Below, piece after piece: positions 23,836 through 32,614 of a DNA stretch of 40,394 nucleotides; position 1 is the stretch's first letter, and the number at the start of each line of letters is the position of its first letter. The notes under the pieces are model-generated. The model was not told the DNA's origin. It saw nothing but the letters and a program-made list of their open reading frames with translations, and made no database searches. The DNA is taken from contig CALWIW010000020.1 of NCBI GenBank assembly GCA_944380855.1, forward strand, positions 1 through 40,394, read 5' to 3'. The translations under genes and the position numbers were made by a program. Origin of the DNA: an uncultured Clostridia bacterium. Its GTDB lineage: Bacteria; Bacillota; Clostridia; Oscillospirales; Acutalibacteraceae.

Positions 23836-24345
23836 TTATACAAACAAGTTAACGATTGCGGGGATAAGACCAAAGAACAGACAAGCGATTATTATTGACG
23901 CCATAAGCACGCCGGGAATAATACTCTTCATTGCGTCTTTGAACTTAAAATTAAACAGTGCGGCAACCAACGCACCTGTCCATGCACCGGTGCCGGGAAG
24001 AGGTATACCTACAAAAAGGAACAGCCCGAAAACCTTGTGCTTCATAATAACTTCTGCTTTTTCGTTGGCCTTTGCTTCAAGTTTATTTACAAGCTTTACA
24101 AACCTTGTATTTTTAAGCTTTGCAAAAATCTTTTCAATAAACAGCAGAATAAAGGGTATCGGCAACAAGTTGCCTAAAATACATATTCCCAAAGCAGGTA
24201 TTAAATCCACTCCGAGAAAACTTGCCGCAATCAGGCCTCCGCGGCATTCAAGTATGGGGCACATGGAAATGATAAAAATAATCAATTCCTTAGGAATACC
24301 GGCCATCGCTTCGGTCATTGACTGAATAAGACCTTCCAAAAACAT
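23836..24345 (-). CDS. Small multi-drug export family membrane protein
   Basis: A 169-aa integral membrane protein of the COG2426 / PF06695 family. It has MCPILECRGGLIAASFLG near the N-terminus, about four membrane segments, a charged cytoplasmic loop (LVNKLEAKANEKAEVIMK) and FVGIPLPGTGAWTGALVAAL. The family name rests on weak evidence; the CPILECRGG and GIPLPGTGAW motifs suggest a channel or carrier. The ATG at 24345 has GGAGG only 3 bases upstream; a later Met (MTEAMAG) is a possible alternative start. Confidence 0.85.
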   Translation of the reverse strand: MFLEGLIQSMTEAMAGIPKELIIFIISMCPILECRGGLIAASFLGVDLIPALGICILGNLLPIPFILLFIEKIFAKLKNTRFVKLVNKLEAKANEKAEVIMKHKVFGLFLFVGIPLPGTGAWTGALVAALFNFKFKDAMKSIIPGVLMASIIIACLFFGLIPAIVNLFV

Positions 24346-24476
24346 CAACCTCCGTAAGAAACACTGTAATAATACTATACTTTCTCCAACAGGTCTTTTA
24401 CAAACATAAATATAAACAAAAGTAAGCCCGTCAGTACTTCATTATACCTCAAAAACAGAGAATTTACAACTAAAGT

Positions 24477-24505
24477 TTGACATAAAAATCTTTTTGGTTT
24501 AAAAT
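24477..24505 (+). promoter_or_regulatory. Sigma-A promoter of the VanZ-like gene
   Basis: Consensus TTGACA (24477-24482), a 17-base spacer and TAAAAT (24500-24505), 23 bases before the ATG. It may also drive nfnAB, since no terminator is visible between them. Confidence 0.82.
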
Positions 24506-24528
24506 AGATAAGACAATGGGGTGATATA

Positions 24529-25059
24529 ATGCGTAAGTCAGCCAAAGATAACAAAATATTAAAAATTTGTATGGTAATGCTTACCGCAGGCTGCATTGTT
24601 TTCATTTTATCTAACTCTTTAAAGCCGGCTTCGGTTTCCGGCTCTTCCAGTCAAAACATTGTGGATATGATAAACAGCTTTTTTAAAAGCCTGAATATTG
24701 ACTTTGCTTTGACTAATTTTTTTCTCAGAAAAGCGGCTCATTTCTCTGAATTTTGTTTGCTTGGCATCATAACATCTTCTACTGTCAGAGTATTCAGAGA
24801 AAAACCCTATAAGAACATATTCACAATACTTTTTATCGGCTTGGCAACCGCCGTCGCCGATGAAACGGTACAGATTTTTGTTGAGGGCAGGGGAAGTCAG
24901 GTTTCCGATGTTTTAATCGACTTTTCCGGCGTTCTTACAGGTACGGCAATCGCTTTGCTTGTTTTTGCCGCTTTGTCATTACATAAAAGAAAAAAAGAAG
25001 AAAGAAAATGCGGAAAGCATATTAAAGATGACTCCGCTTTAAATCTGCCCCTCCAATGA
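24529..25059 (+). CDS. VanZ family membrane protein
   Basis: A 176-aa membrane protein with the VanZ-like pattern: FILSNSLKPAS in the first loop, LRKAAHFSEFCLLG, and ADETVQIFVEGRGSQVSDVL then IDFSGV. VanZ of the Tn1546 cluster gives low teicoplanin resistance; chromosomal homologues like this are widespread and of unknown role, and none of the other van genes is nearby. The C-terminal 30 residues are Lys/Glu-rich and cytoplasmic. Confidence 0.9.
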   Translation: MRKSAKDNKILKICMVMLTAGCIVFILSNSLKPASVSGSSSQNIVDMINSFFKSLNIDFALTNFFLRKAAHFSEFCLLGIITSSTVRVFREKPYKNIFTILFIGLATAVADETVQIFVEGRGSQVSDVLIDFSGVLTGTAIALLVFAALSLHKRKKEERKCGKHIKDDSALNLPLQ

Positions 25060-25102
25060 GAACGGCAGTCCATATTATTTTAAAGGTAAAGGGAAGATTA
25101 AG

Positions 25103-25951
25103 ATGTTTGAAATTGTAGAAAAGACTTATCTCAATCCATCTATGACAAAAATGGTGATAAAAGCTCCCCTGGTTGCCGCAAAGGCTCAGGCAGGACAGTT
25201 CATCATTCTTCGTGTTGACGAATTCGGCGAGAGAATACCTCTCACCATTGCCGACTACGACAGAGAAAAAGGCACTGTTACCATCATATATCAGAAAGTC
25301 GGAAAGACTACAATGCTTTTGGATACCTACGGAGCAGGCGAAAGCATTTCCGATTTTGTAGGTCCTTTGGGAAAAGCCTCCGAGCTTGAGGGATATAAAA
25401 GAGTATGCGTTATCGGCGGCGGTGCGGGCTGTGCCATTGCATATCCTCAGGCAAAGGCTCTTCACGAAATGGGCACATATGTAGATATAATCGCAGGATT
25501 CAGAACAGAAGACCTTGTAATCCTTAAAAAGGAAATGCAGAGAGTATGTTCAAGACTTACCATTATGACCGACGACGGTTCTAACGGAAACAAGGGCTTT
25601 GTAACCGATACTCTCAGAAGAAGCCTTGAAATAGGAGATACATACGACTTGGTTATCGCTATAGGCCCTATCCCAATGATGAAAGCGGTTTCCGAGCTTA
25701 CAAAAGAATACGGAATTAAAACTATAGTAAGTATGAACCCGATTATGATTGACGGCACAGGAATGTGCGGCGGATGCAGACTTACCGTAGGCGGAAAGAC
25801 AAAGTTTGCCTGCGTTGACGGCCCTGACTTTGACGGCCACGAGGTTGATTTTGACGAGGCTATGATGCGTCTCGGCACATTCAAGGATTTAGAGCAGAGA
25901 GCAGTAAGAGAGCCTGACTGCCGTTTGATGAGAGGTGCAGAAAATGTTTAA
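25103..25951 (+). CDS. nfnA: Ferredoxin:NADP+ oxidoreductase subunit NfnA (sulfide dehydrogenase-like)
   Basis: A 282-aa FAD/NAD-binding protein of the PyrK/HydG-like group, with ERIPLTIADYDREKGTVTII for FAD and VIGGGAGCAIAYPQAKAL for NAD. C-terminal cysteines for a 2Fe-2S cluster are in GMCGGCRLTVGGKTKFACVD. Paired with NfnB it should bifurcate electrons between NADPH, NAD+ and ferredoxin in the cytoplasm. Its end overlaps the start of nfnB by 8 bp. Homologues are also annotated as sulfide dehydrogenase subunits. Confidence 0.9.
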   Translation: MFEIVEKTYLNPSMTKMVIKAPLVAAKAQAGQFIILRVDEFGERIPLTIADYDREKGTVTIIYQKVGKTTMLLDTYGAGESISDFVGPLGKASELEGYKRVCVIGGGAGCAIAYPQAKALHEMGTYVDIIAGFRTEDLVILKKEMQRVCSRLTIMTDDGSNGNKGFVTDTLRRSLEIGDTYDLVIAIGPIPMMKAVSELTKEYGIKTIVSMNPIMIDGTGMCGGCRLTVGGKTKFACVDGPDFDGHEVDFDEAMMRLGTFKDLEQRAVREPDCRLMRGAENV

Positions 25952-27335
25952 TATGGATAAAAACAAAACAAGAGTGCCTGAGCGTGCTCCAAAGCTTAGA
26001 AATAAAACCTTTAAAGAGGTTACAGCAACCTACAATGTAGATATGGCAATAAACGAGGCTAACCGCTGCTTAGGCTGTAAGACACCTGCCTGCGTTGGGG
26101 CTTGTCCCGTAAATGTGCCTATTCCTCAGTTTATTCAAAAAATTAAAGACGGTGAGTTTGAAGAGGCTTATCAGATTGTAAAAACAGTAAACTCTCTGCC
26201 TGCTGTATGCGGAAGAGTTTGTCCTCAGGAAACACAGTGCGAAAGCAAATGCGTAAGAGGTCTTAAGGGCGAAAGCGTTGCTATAGGCCGTCTTGAAAGA
26301 TTTGTTGCCGACTATCATATGCAGAACTGCGAAGAAAAGCCTGTAAAGCCTGCATCAAACGGACACAAGGTAGCGGTTATAGGTTCAGGCCCTTCAGGTC
26401 TTACCTGTGCAGGCGACCTTGCAAAGCTGGGCTATCAGGTAACAATATTTGAAGCACTGCACAAGGCAGGCGGCGTTTTGATGTACGGTATTCCTGAATT
26501 CCGTCTTCCTAAGAAGATTGTTGAAAAGGAAATCGAGGATTTAGTATCAATCGGCGTTAAAATTGAAACCAATATGGTTATCGGTAAAATCCTCACCCTT
26601 GACGAGCTTTTCGACATGGGATTTGAGGCGATCTACCTTGGAACAGGTGCAGGACTTCCTGCGTTTATGGGTATTGAGGGAGAAGGTTTTGTGGGAGTAT
26701 ATTCCGCAAACGAATTCCTTACAAGAATTAACCTTTTGAAGGCTTATGACGACAAGTACGATACATTTATCGCAAAACCAAAGAATGTTGCCGTTATCGG
26801 CGGCGGAAACGTAGCTATGGACGCCGCAAGAAGTGCAAAGCGTCTTGGTGCCGAGAATGTATATATTGTATACAGACGTTCCGAAAACGAAATGCCTGCA
26901 AGAAAAGAAGAAGTTCACCATGCCAAGGAAGAGGAAATCATCTTTAAAACTCTTACCAATCCCGTTAAAATTATCGGAGATGAAAAGGGCAGAGTTACCC
27001 AGATTGAATGTTTATCAATGGAACTGGGCGAACCGGATGCTTCCGGCAGACGTGCTCCTATCGCAGTTGAGGGTTCAAACTTTACAATGGACGTTGACTG
27101 CGTTATCATGGCTTTGGGAAATACTCCGAACCCGCTTATCCTTTCCGTTACTCCCGGACTTGAGGCAAACAAGAAGGGTTGTCTTACAGTAAATCCAAAA
27201 ACCATGCAGACTTCTATTAAAAACATTTATGCCGGCGGCGACGCAGTTACCGGTGCCGCTACTGTTATTCTTGCAATGGGTGCAGGCAAGCAGGCAGCCA
27301 AATCAATTGACGAGGTTTTGAAAAAACGCAGGTAA
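25944..27335 (+). CDS. nfnB: NfnB / NADPH-dependent glutamate synthase small subunit-like protein
   Basis: A 463-aa flavoprotein. The N-terminal Fe-S domain has CLGCKTPACVGACPVNVPIP and CGRVCPQETQCESKC (4Fe-4S ligands). FAD binding is at VAVIGSGPSGLTCAGDLA and NADPH binding at VAVIGGGNVAMDAARSA. Such proteins are often named GltA or GltD, but the partner NfnA and the lack of a large glutamate synthase gene favour NfnB. I choose ATG 25944, 8 bases after AGAGG; an in-frame GTG at 25935 lies on that site. Confidence 0.92.
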   Translation: MFNMDKNKTRVPERAPKLRNKTFKEVTATYNVDMAINEANRCLGCKTPACVGACPVNVPIPQFIQKIKDGEFEEAYQIVKTVNSLPAVCGRVCPQETQCESKCVRGLKGESVAIGRLERFVADYHMQNCEEKPVKPASNGHKVAVIGSGPSGLTCAGDLAKLGYQVTIFEALHKAGGVLMYGIPEFRLPKKIVEKEIEDLVSIGVKIETNMVIGKILTLDELFDMGFEAIYLGTGAGLPAFMGIEGEGFVGVYSANEFLTRINLLKAYDDKYDTFIAKPKNVAVIGGGNVAMDAARSAKRLGAENVYIVYRRSENEMPARKEEVHHAKEEEIIFKTLTNPVKIIGDEKGRVTQIECLSMELGEPDASGRRAPIAVEGSNFTMDVDCVIMALGNTPNPLILSVTPGLEANKKGCLTVNPKTMQTSIKNIYAGGDAVTGAATVILAMGAGKQAAKSIDEVLKKRR

Positions 27336-27361
27336 TTTACCAATCACATAACAAAAATAAA

Positions 27362-27393
27362 TATGAAGCATAGCCTTTGGGATATGCTTCATA
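27362..27393 (+). terminator. Terminator after nfnAB
   Basis: Perfect 11-bp stem TATGAAGCATA/TATGCTTCATA with a 10-nt loop, followed by AATTTTGCAATTTTTT, 26 bases after the stop. Confidence 0.78.
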
Positions 27394-27478
27394 AATTTTG
27401 CAATTTTTTATATCTCAGTTTAAATATTAACATATTACATTTCTTATATTTTGCATTTATCTTGAGGAGATTTATTAT

Positions 27479-28873
27479 ATGATAAAGAAAAATAAAGATA
27501 AAAATGTATCAGCAGACAAAATGGGAACTACCCCCATGCTCAGACTTATATTGACAATGTCACTGCCTACAATGTTTTCCATGCTGACACAGGCACTTTA
27601 TAATGTTGTTGACAGCGTATTTGTTTCAAGTTTGGGACAGGACGCATTGACCTCCCTTTCTCTTGCCTTCCCTTTGCAGCTTATGTCAATCGCAGTAGCT
27701 GTAGGCACCGGAGTGGGCGTAAATTCCTTTATTTCAAGAAGACTCGGCGAAAAAAACCAAGAGCTTGCAAATCAAGGTGCCGCCAACGGATTATTTCTCT
27801 CTGTAATAAGCTGGCTTGTTTTTCTTTTTGTGGGACTTTTCTTAACAAAGCCATTTTTCAGTCTTTTTAATCCCACTGCAGGAGTTATGAAATACGGCGT
27901 CGAGTACACTTCAATTGTTCTCATTTTTTCAATGGGAGTTATGATTCAGGTAGGTATAGAAAAGATATTGCAGGCAACGGGAAATATGTTTTTCCCAATG
28001 CTGTTCCAGCTTATAGGTGCTGTTGTCAATATTATTCTTGACCCGCTGTTCATCTTCGGAATAGGACCTTTTCCGAGAATGGAGGTTGCCGGAGCGGCGG
28101 CAGCAACAGTTATCGGACAGATTGCGGCAATGATATTTGCAGTGTATGTAATGTTCTTCAAAAAACACGCAGTAAAGATTAATATAAAAAGCTTTAAGCC
28201 AAGTTTAAAGATAATCAAAAATATTTATATAGTCGGAGTTCCGTCAATTATAATGCAGTCTATAGGCTCTGTTCTTGTTGTAAGCCTTAACGCAATTCTT
28301 ATGAGCTTTTCAGAAGCCGCTGTATCCGTTCACGGAATTTATTACAAAATGCAAAGCTTTGTATTTATGCCTGTTTTCGGCTTGAACCAAGGACTTATGC
28401 CCATTATAGGATATAACTTCGGAGCTAAAAACAAGGAAAGACTTCATTCGGCTATTCGGTACGGAAGTATAATCGCTTCGGGAATTATGCTTTGCGGAAC
28501 AATGATCTTTTGGGTATTCCCCGAACAGATTCTCACGATTTTTAACGCAAACGACGAGATTATGGATATGGGTATAAAAGCCATGAGATTTATAAGCCTT
28601 TCTTTCCTGCCGGCGGCTATAGACATAATATTCTCTACGGCTTTCCAGGCAGTGGGAAAAGGATTTTCCAGCATGATACTTTCCCTGCTTCGTCAGCTTG
28701 TTTTCCTGCTTCCTGCGGCACTTATTCTCTCTTCTTTCGGAGTTAACGCCGTTTGGTTCTCTTATCCTATTGCAGAAGTAGGTGCACTTGCCGTTGCGAT
28801 TTTCCTTTACTCAAGAATAAACAGAAAGGTATTCTCAAAGCTTCAGCCCGGTGTTCCCATAGAGGCTTTGTAA
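27479..28873 (+). CDS. MATE family efflux transporter
   Basis: A 464-aa membrane protein with twelve hydrophobic segments in two similar halves, starting MGTTPMLRLILTMSLPTMFS, with LTQALYNVVDSVFVSSLG and the mid-protein GVPSIIMQSIGSVLVVSLN. This is the NorM/DinF superfamily, which exports drugs or metabolites using Na+ or H+. The substrate cannot be told. GAGGAG lies 9 bases before the ATG. Confidence 0.93.
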   Translation: MIKKNKDKNVSADKMGTTPMLRLILTMSLPTMFSMLTQALYNVVDSVFVSSLGQDALTSLSLAFPLQLMSIAVAVGTGVGVNSFISRRLGEKNQELANQGAANGLFLSVISWLVFLFVGLFLTKPFFSLFNPTAGVMKYGVEYTSIVLIFSMGVMIQVGIEKILQATGNMFFPMLFQLIGAVVNIILDPLFIFGIGPFPRMEVAGAAAATVIGQIAAMIFAVYVMFFKKHAVKINIKSFKPSLKIIKNIYIVGVPSIIMQSIGSVLVVSLNAILMSFSEAAVSVHGIYYKMQSFVFMPVFGLNQGLMPIIGYNFGAKNKERLHSAIRYGSIIASGIMLCGTMIFWVFPEQILTIFNANDEIMDMGIKAMRFISLSFLPAAIDIIFSTAFQAVGKGFSSMILSLLRQLVFLLPAALILSSFGVNAVWFSYPIAEVGALAVAIFLYSRINRKVFSKLQPGVPIEAL

Positions 28874-28894
28874 AGATTTTCATAAAATTCCCTT

Positions 28895-28925
28895 TGACGT
28901 CATAAACTTAAATATTATGATGTCA
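28895..28925 (+). terminator. Inverted repeat between the MATE gene and the SpoIVFA-like gene
   Basis: TGACGTCATAA/TTATGATGTCA (one G-U pair in RNA) with a 9-nt loop. It is followed by GGGGG, which is the next gene's ribosome-binding site, and by ATTTTTT. It could terminate the MATE transcript or regulate the next gene; the two roles cannot be separated by eye. Confidence 0.5.
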
Positions 28926-28937
28926 GGGGGATTTTTT

Positions 28938-29381
28938 ATGGAAAGAAAAAATTATTCGGATATAGATTACAGCAATGAGATAGATAATAACGGCTACATA
29001 GACCCTGAAGAGTACAGAAAAATGAGATACTATAAAAACAATGCGGATTACCCTCAGGACACATACATTGATGAACCGGAGGACAGCCGATACATAAAAA
29101 AACATATAAACCACCCTGTTTTGCTTTTTCAGATTATAGTATGTCTTATTGCTGCTATAGCCGTATTTGTAATAAAAGCAATCGGCGGAGATATTTATGA
29201 TACAGTAAAAAATTATTATGACTCAGCTATAAACTCTTCAGACATAATCTCTGATTTTTTTGCCGAAAACAAAATAGGAATAAGCGATAAAGAAAACACA
29301 GAAACAACCGAGGAAAATTTAACCGAAAACACAACTGATACAACGGAAGAAACCTCTTCGTCAGGTGATGCCAATGAGTAA
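28938..29381 (+). CDS. Single-span membrane protein, possible reduced SpoIVFA partner
   Basis: A 147-aa protein with an acidic, Tyr-rich N-terminal 60 residues (SDIDYSNEIDNNGYIDPEEY), one membrane helix at about residues 61-80 (PVLLFQIIVCLIAAIAVFVI) and an outer part ending in a Thr/Glu/Asn-rich tail. The start is ATG 28938 behind GGGGG, not the ATG at 28920. It overlaps the M50 protease gene by 8 bp, the position SpoIVFA holds beside SpoIVFB. It lacks the LytM domain of SpoIVFA, so that role is inferred from context only. Confidence 0.6.
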   Translation: MERKNYSDIDYSNEIDNNGYIDPEEYRKMRYYKNNADYPQDTYIDEPEDSRYIKKHINHPVLLFQIIVCLIAAIAVFVIKAIGGDIYDTVKNYYDSAINSSDIISDFFAENKIGISDKENTETTEENLTENTTDTTEETSSSGDANE

Positions 29382-29979
29382 TGTTCTCAAAAAAATAAGC
29401 TTTAGCTTTCCGGCAGTTGCTGTTTTTGCCATTTGCGTATTTTTGGACAAAACCGGAGGAATTACCGCTTGTTTTATAAGTGCGGTTTTACACGAGTGCG
29501 GTCATTTGCTGGCCATGGAAATTTCGGGATACCCTGCGGAAAAAATAAAAATAAGAATTTTCGGCGGAGAAATCGTTAAAAAAAATCAAATTGCAAAACC
29601 TCTTTCAAGTGAACTTCTCATAATCTACGGCGGTATAATCTCTAACCTTTTGTTTGCCATTGTTTTCGGTTTTATAAATATTTATTTTGATAATAATTTT
29701 TTGTATGTACTGTGTTTTTCAAACATAGGTATAGGACTTTTTAATCTTTTGCCTGCTTCTACTTTGGACGGCGGTGTGGGACTTTCACTGGTGCTTTCCC
29801 ATTTTTTCGGAGAAAAAGCCGCCGGCAATGTAATTACCGTTCTAACTATACTTTTGCTTATCCCCATATTTACCGCCGGTTTTCTTGTACTTTTCAATTC
29901 TCCCTACAACTTTTCTCTCCTGTTCATAGGAATTTACCTTACCCTTTCCCTGTTTGTAAAGAATAACAAAGCTCTGTAA
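29374..29979 (+). CDS. M50 (site-2) protease, SpoIVFB-like
   Basis: A 201-aa multispan metalloprotease with the zinc motif HECGH in SAVLHECGHLLAMEISG and the second catalytic motif LLPASTLDGGVGL (N/L-x2-P...DGG). SpoIVFB cleaves pro-sigma-K in the mother cell of Bacillus; short M50 proteins of this size are the usual Clostridial counterparts. The start at 29374 has AGGTG 6 bases upstream and overlaps the previous gene (ATGAGTAA). The gene ends at a strong terminator. Confidence is high for the protease and moderate for the sporulation role. Confidence 0.82.
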   Translation: MSNVLKKISFSFPAVAVFAICVFLDKTGGITACFISAVLHECGHLLAMEISGYPAEKIKIRIFGGEIVKKNQIAKPLSSELLIIYGGIISNLLFAIVFGFINIYFDNNFLYVLCFSNIGIGLFNLLPASTLDGGVGLSLVLSHFFGEKAAGNVITVLTILLLIPIFTAGFLVLFNSPYNFSLLFIGIYLTLSLFVKNNKAL

Positions 29980-29985
29980 ACTTAA

Positions 29986-30025
29986 AAAGTTTTCCACATA
30001 CGACGTCTGCTATGTGGAAAACTTT
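29986..30025 (+). terminator. Terminator after the M50 protease gene
   Basis: Perfect 15-bp stem AAAGTTTTCCACATA/TATGTGGAAAACTTT with a 10-nt loop, then TTTTG. Confidence 0.93.
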
Positions 30026-30117
30026 TTTGTCTTGGGACTACAAAAATATTATTAAATATGGTATTATTAAATGGTTAAATTAAAGTATCACTGTATTTTT
30101 AAAAACGGAGGAAATAA

Positions 30118-31980
30118 ATGATCAGCAAAGAAGTAGAAAAGCTTTTGCTTAAAGTTCAGAAGCCGGGACGTTACGTAGGCGGCGAATTGAATCAGGTTAT
30201 TAAAAATAAAAAGGACGTGGAAATAAGATTTGCTTTCTGTTTTCCCGACACATACGAGGTGGGAATGTCCCATTTGGGCATGAAAATTTTGTACAGTCAG
30301 TTTAACTCTGTTCCCTATATCTGGTGTGAAAGGGTTTTCGCCCCTTGGCTTGATATGGAAGAGCTTATGGTAAAAAACAACATTCCCCTATACGCTTTGG
30401 AAAGCGGCGACCCAATAAGTGATTTTGACTTTATCGGATTCACCTTGCAGTATGAGCTGAGCTTTACCAATGTATTAAATATGTTAAAGCTCGGAAATAT
30501 TCCTGTTCTTACAAAGGACAGAATGGATTTAGGACTTACCAATATTGTGGTTGCCGGAGGTCCCTGTGCCTGCAACCCCGAGCCTATTGCCGACTTTATC
30601 GACCTTTTCTTTATCGGCGAGGGTGAAGAGGTTGACATGGAGGTTATGGAGCTTTTCAGAAAATGCCGCAGGGAAAACAAGACACGTCAGGAATTTTTAG
30701 AGCTTGCCGCTCAGATACAGGGCGTTTATGTTCCGTCACTTTATGAGGTTGAATACAATGAGGACGGAACAATAAAAAGCTTTACACCGAAAAATAACGC
30801 ACCGAAAACAATTCATAAGAGACTTATTATGGATATGGACAACCTCTATTATCCGTACAACTTTGTTGTGCCGTTGGTTGAGATTGTCCACGACAGAGCA
30901 GTTCAGGAAATTTTCCGTGGCTGTATAAGAGGCTGCCGTTTCTGTCAGGCAGGCTTTCTCTACAGACCTGTAAGAGAAAAATCTCCGGAAACAATTGACC
31001 GCCAGTGCCACTTGCTGTGTCAAAACACAGGCTATGACGAGGTTTCCCTCTCTTCCCTCAGCTCCAGCGACTATTCAAAAATAGTTGAGCTTCTCACAAA
31101 GCTTAACAAGTGGTCACAGGACGAACAGGTAAGCATTTCCCTGCCATCACTGCGTGTTGACGGCTTCACCGATGAGATTATGAGCAAAATTAAAACCGTT
31201 AGAAAAAGCGGTTTGACCTTTGCCCCTGAGGCAGGAAGTCAGCGTCTCCGTGACGTTATCAACAAAAACGTACAGGAGGACGAACTTTTAAACACCTGCA
31301 CAGTGGCTTTCGGCGGCGGATGGACTACAGTTAAGCTCTACTTTATGATTGGACTGCCTACCGAAACCTTTGACGATGTGGCGGAGATCGCAAACTTAGG
31401 ACAAAAGGTTGTTGACGCTTACTACCACTGCCCCAACCATTCAAAAGGCAAGTCCGTAAAAGTCACTGTTTCCGCCTCTTCCTTTGTGCCAAAGCCTTTC
31501 ACCCCTTTCCAGTGGGAGCCTCAGGACACAATCGAAATGCTCAGAGAGAAACAACAGCACTTGAAAAACAGCATCACCACAAAGAAAATCACCTACAACT
31601 ACCACGACTCCGACACAAGCTTTCTGGAAGCTGTTTTTGCCCGCGGCGACAGAAAACTCTGCAAGGCAATGGAAATCGCCGCAGAAAGAGGTTTTCACTT
31701 TGACGGCTGGTCGGACTGCTTCGATTTGCAGAAATGGCTTGATATCTTTGAGGAAATCGGCATAGACCCTGCATTTTACGCCAACAGAAAAAGAAGCTTT
31801 GATGAAATTCTCCCTTGGGACCACATTGACTACGGCGTTACAAAGGAATTTCTCATCAGAGAGTGCAAAAAGGCTTACGAGGATACTCCGACACCTCACT
31901 GCCGTTTAAAGTGCAGTAACTGCGGAGCAGCAAAATATAAGGGAGGCGTATGTTTTGAAAAACGTGAGAGTATGGTTTGA
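30118..31980 (+). CDS. TIGR03960 family B12-binding-domain radical SAM protein
   Basis: A 620-aa protein. The N-terminal third resembles a B12-binding-type domain (FAFCFPDTYEVGMSHLGMKI). The radical SAM core follows with cluster motif CIRGCRFCQAGF (C-x3-C-x2-C) and LTFAPEAGSQRLRDVINKN. The C-terminus holds late cysteines (CRLKCSNCGAAKYKGGVC). It is consistently paired with a TIGR03936/DUF2344 protein, as here, with a 26-bp overlap. The reaction is unknown; ribosome or RNA modification is a common guess. CGGAGG lies 6 bases before the ATG. Confidence 0.92.
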   Translation: MISKEVEKLLLKVQKPGRYVGGELNQVIKNKKDVEIRFAFCFPDTYEVGMSHLGMKILYSQFNSVPYIWCERVFAPWLDMEELMVKNNIPLYALESGDPISDFDFIGFTLQYELSFTNVLNMLKLGNIPVLTKDRMDLGLTNIVVAGGPCACNPEPIADFIDLFFIGEGEEVDMEVMELFRKCRRENKTRQEFLELAAQIQGVYVPSLYEVEYNEDGTIKSFTPKNNAPKTIHKRLIMDMDNLYYPYNFVVPLVEIVHDRAVQEIFRGCIRGCRFCQAGFLYRPVREKSPETIDRQCHLLCQNTGYDEVSLSSLSSSDYSKIVELLTKLNKWSQDEQVSISLPSLRVDGFTDEIMSKIKTVRKSGLTFAPEAGSQRLRDVINKNVQEDELLNTCTVAFGGGWTTVKLYFMIGLPTETFDDVAEIANLGQKVVDAYYHCPNHSKGKSVKVTVSASSFVPKPFTPFQWEPQDTIEMLREKQQHLKNSITTKKITYNYHDSDTSFLEAVFARGDRKLCKAMEIAAERGFHFDGWSDCFDLQKWLDIFEEIGIDPAFYANRKRSFDEILPWDHIDYGVTKEFLIRECKKAYEDTPTPHCRLKCSNCGAAKYKGGVCFEKRESMV

Positions 31981-32614
31981 GAAAAAAGACCAGTGCATAT
32001 ATATTTCCCATCTTGATTTAAACCGCTGTATGATTAGGGCAATACAAAAAAGCCGTATTCCAATATGGCACACAGAGGGCTTTAACCCCCACCCTTTTAT
32101 CACTTTCCCTATGCCATTATCTTTGGGCTTTGTAGGGAAAAAAGAATGTATGGACATGAGGCTTTTGGAAGATGATTTTTCTTTTAAAGAAATTATTGAC
32201 CGTCTTAACGACTGCCTTCCAAAGGGAATAAGGGTTTTTGGCGTGACAGAACCAAAAATGAAAGCCGGGGTTATCGACAAAGCCCTTTATATATTAAAAC
32301 TTACCTGCGATGATATAAGTTCTGAGGAGCTTTTGAAAAAGGCGGAGGAGCTTTTCTCAAAGGATGAAATAATGGTGGACAAAAAATCCAAATCGGGAAT
32401 TAAGCAGGTAAATTTAAAGGAATACCTTACCGACTACACAATTTCGTTGGTTGACGACTATGTAAAAATAAAAATTATGCTTCCTGCGGGAAGCACCTTA
32501 AACGTGAACCCCACCCTTTTGGTTGACGCTCTGGAAAAGGAATATTCACTTGAGATTTTTCCAAGGGTAACAAGGCTTGAAATTTTCAACAAGGACGGCG
32601 AGGAGTTTGCCTGA
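31955..32614 (+). CDS. TIGR03936 family radical-SAM-associated protein (DUF2344)
   Basis: A 219-aa partner of the preceding radical SAM enzyme, starting KNVRVWFEKKDQCIYISHLD and containing SRIPIWHTEGFNPHPFITFP and MPLSLGFVGKKECMDM, the hallmark of the family. The start is TTG at 31955, 8 bases after GGGAGG; no ATG fits. In many Firmicutes this pair precedes ribosomal proteins L21/L27, which are not present here. The function is unknown. Confidence 0.92.
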   Translation: MKNVRVWFEKKDQCIYISHLDLNRCMIRAIQKSRIPIWHTEGFNPHPFITFPMPLSLGFVGKKECMDMRLLEDDFSFKEIIDRLNDCLPKGIRVFGVTEPKMKAGVIDKALYILKLTCDDISSEELLKKAEELFSKDEIMVDKKSKSGIKQVNLKEYLTDYTISLVDDYVKIKIMLPAGSTLNVNPTLLVDALEKEYSLEIFPRVTRLEIFNKDGEEFA

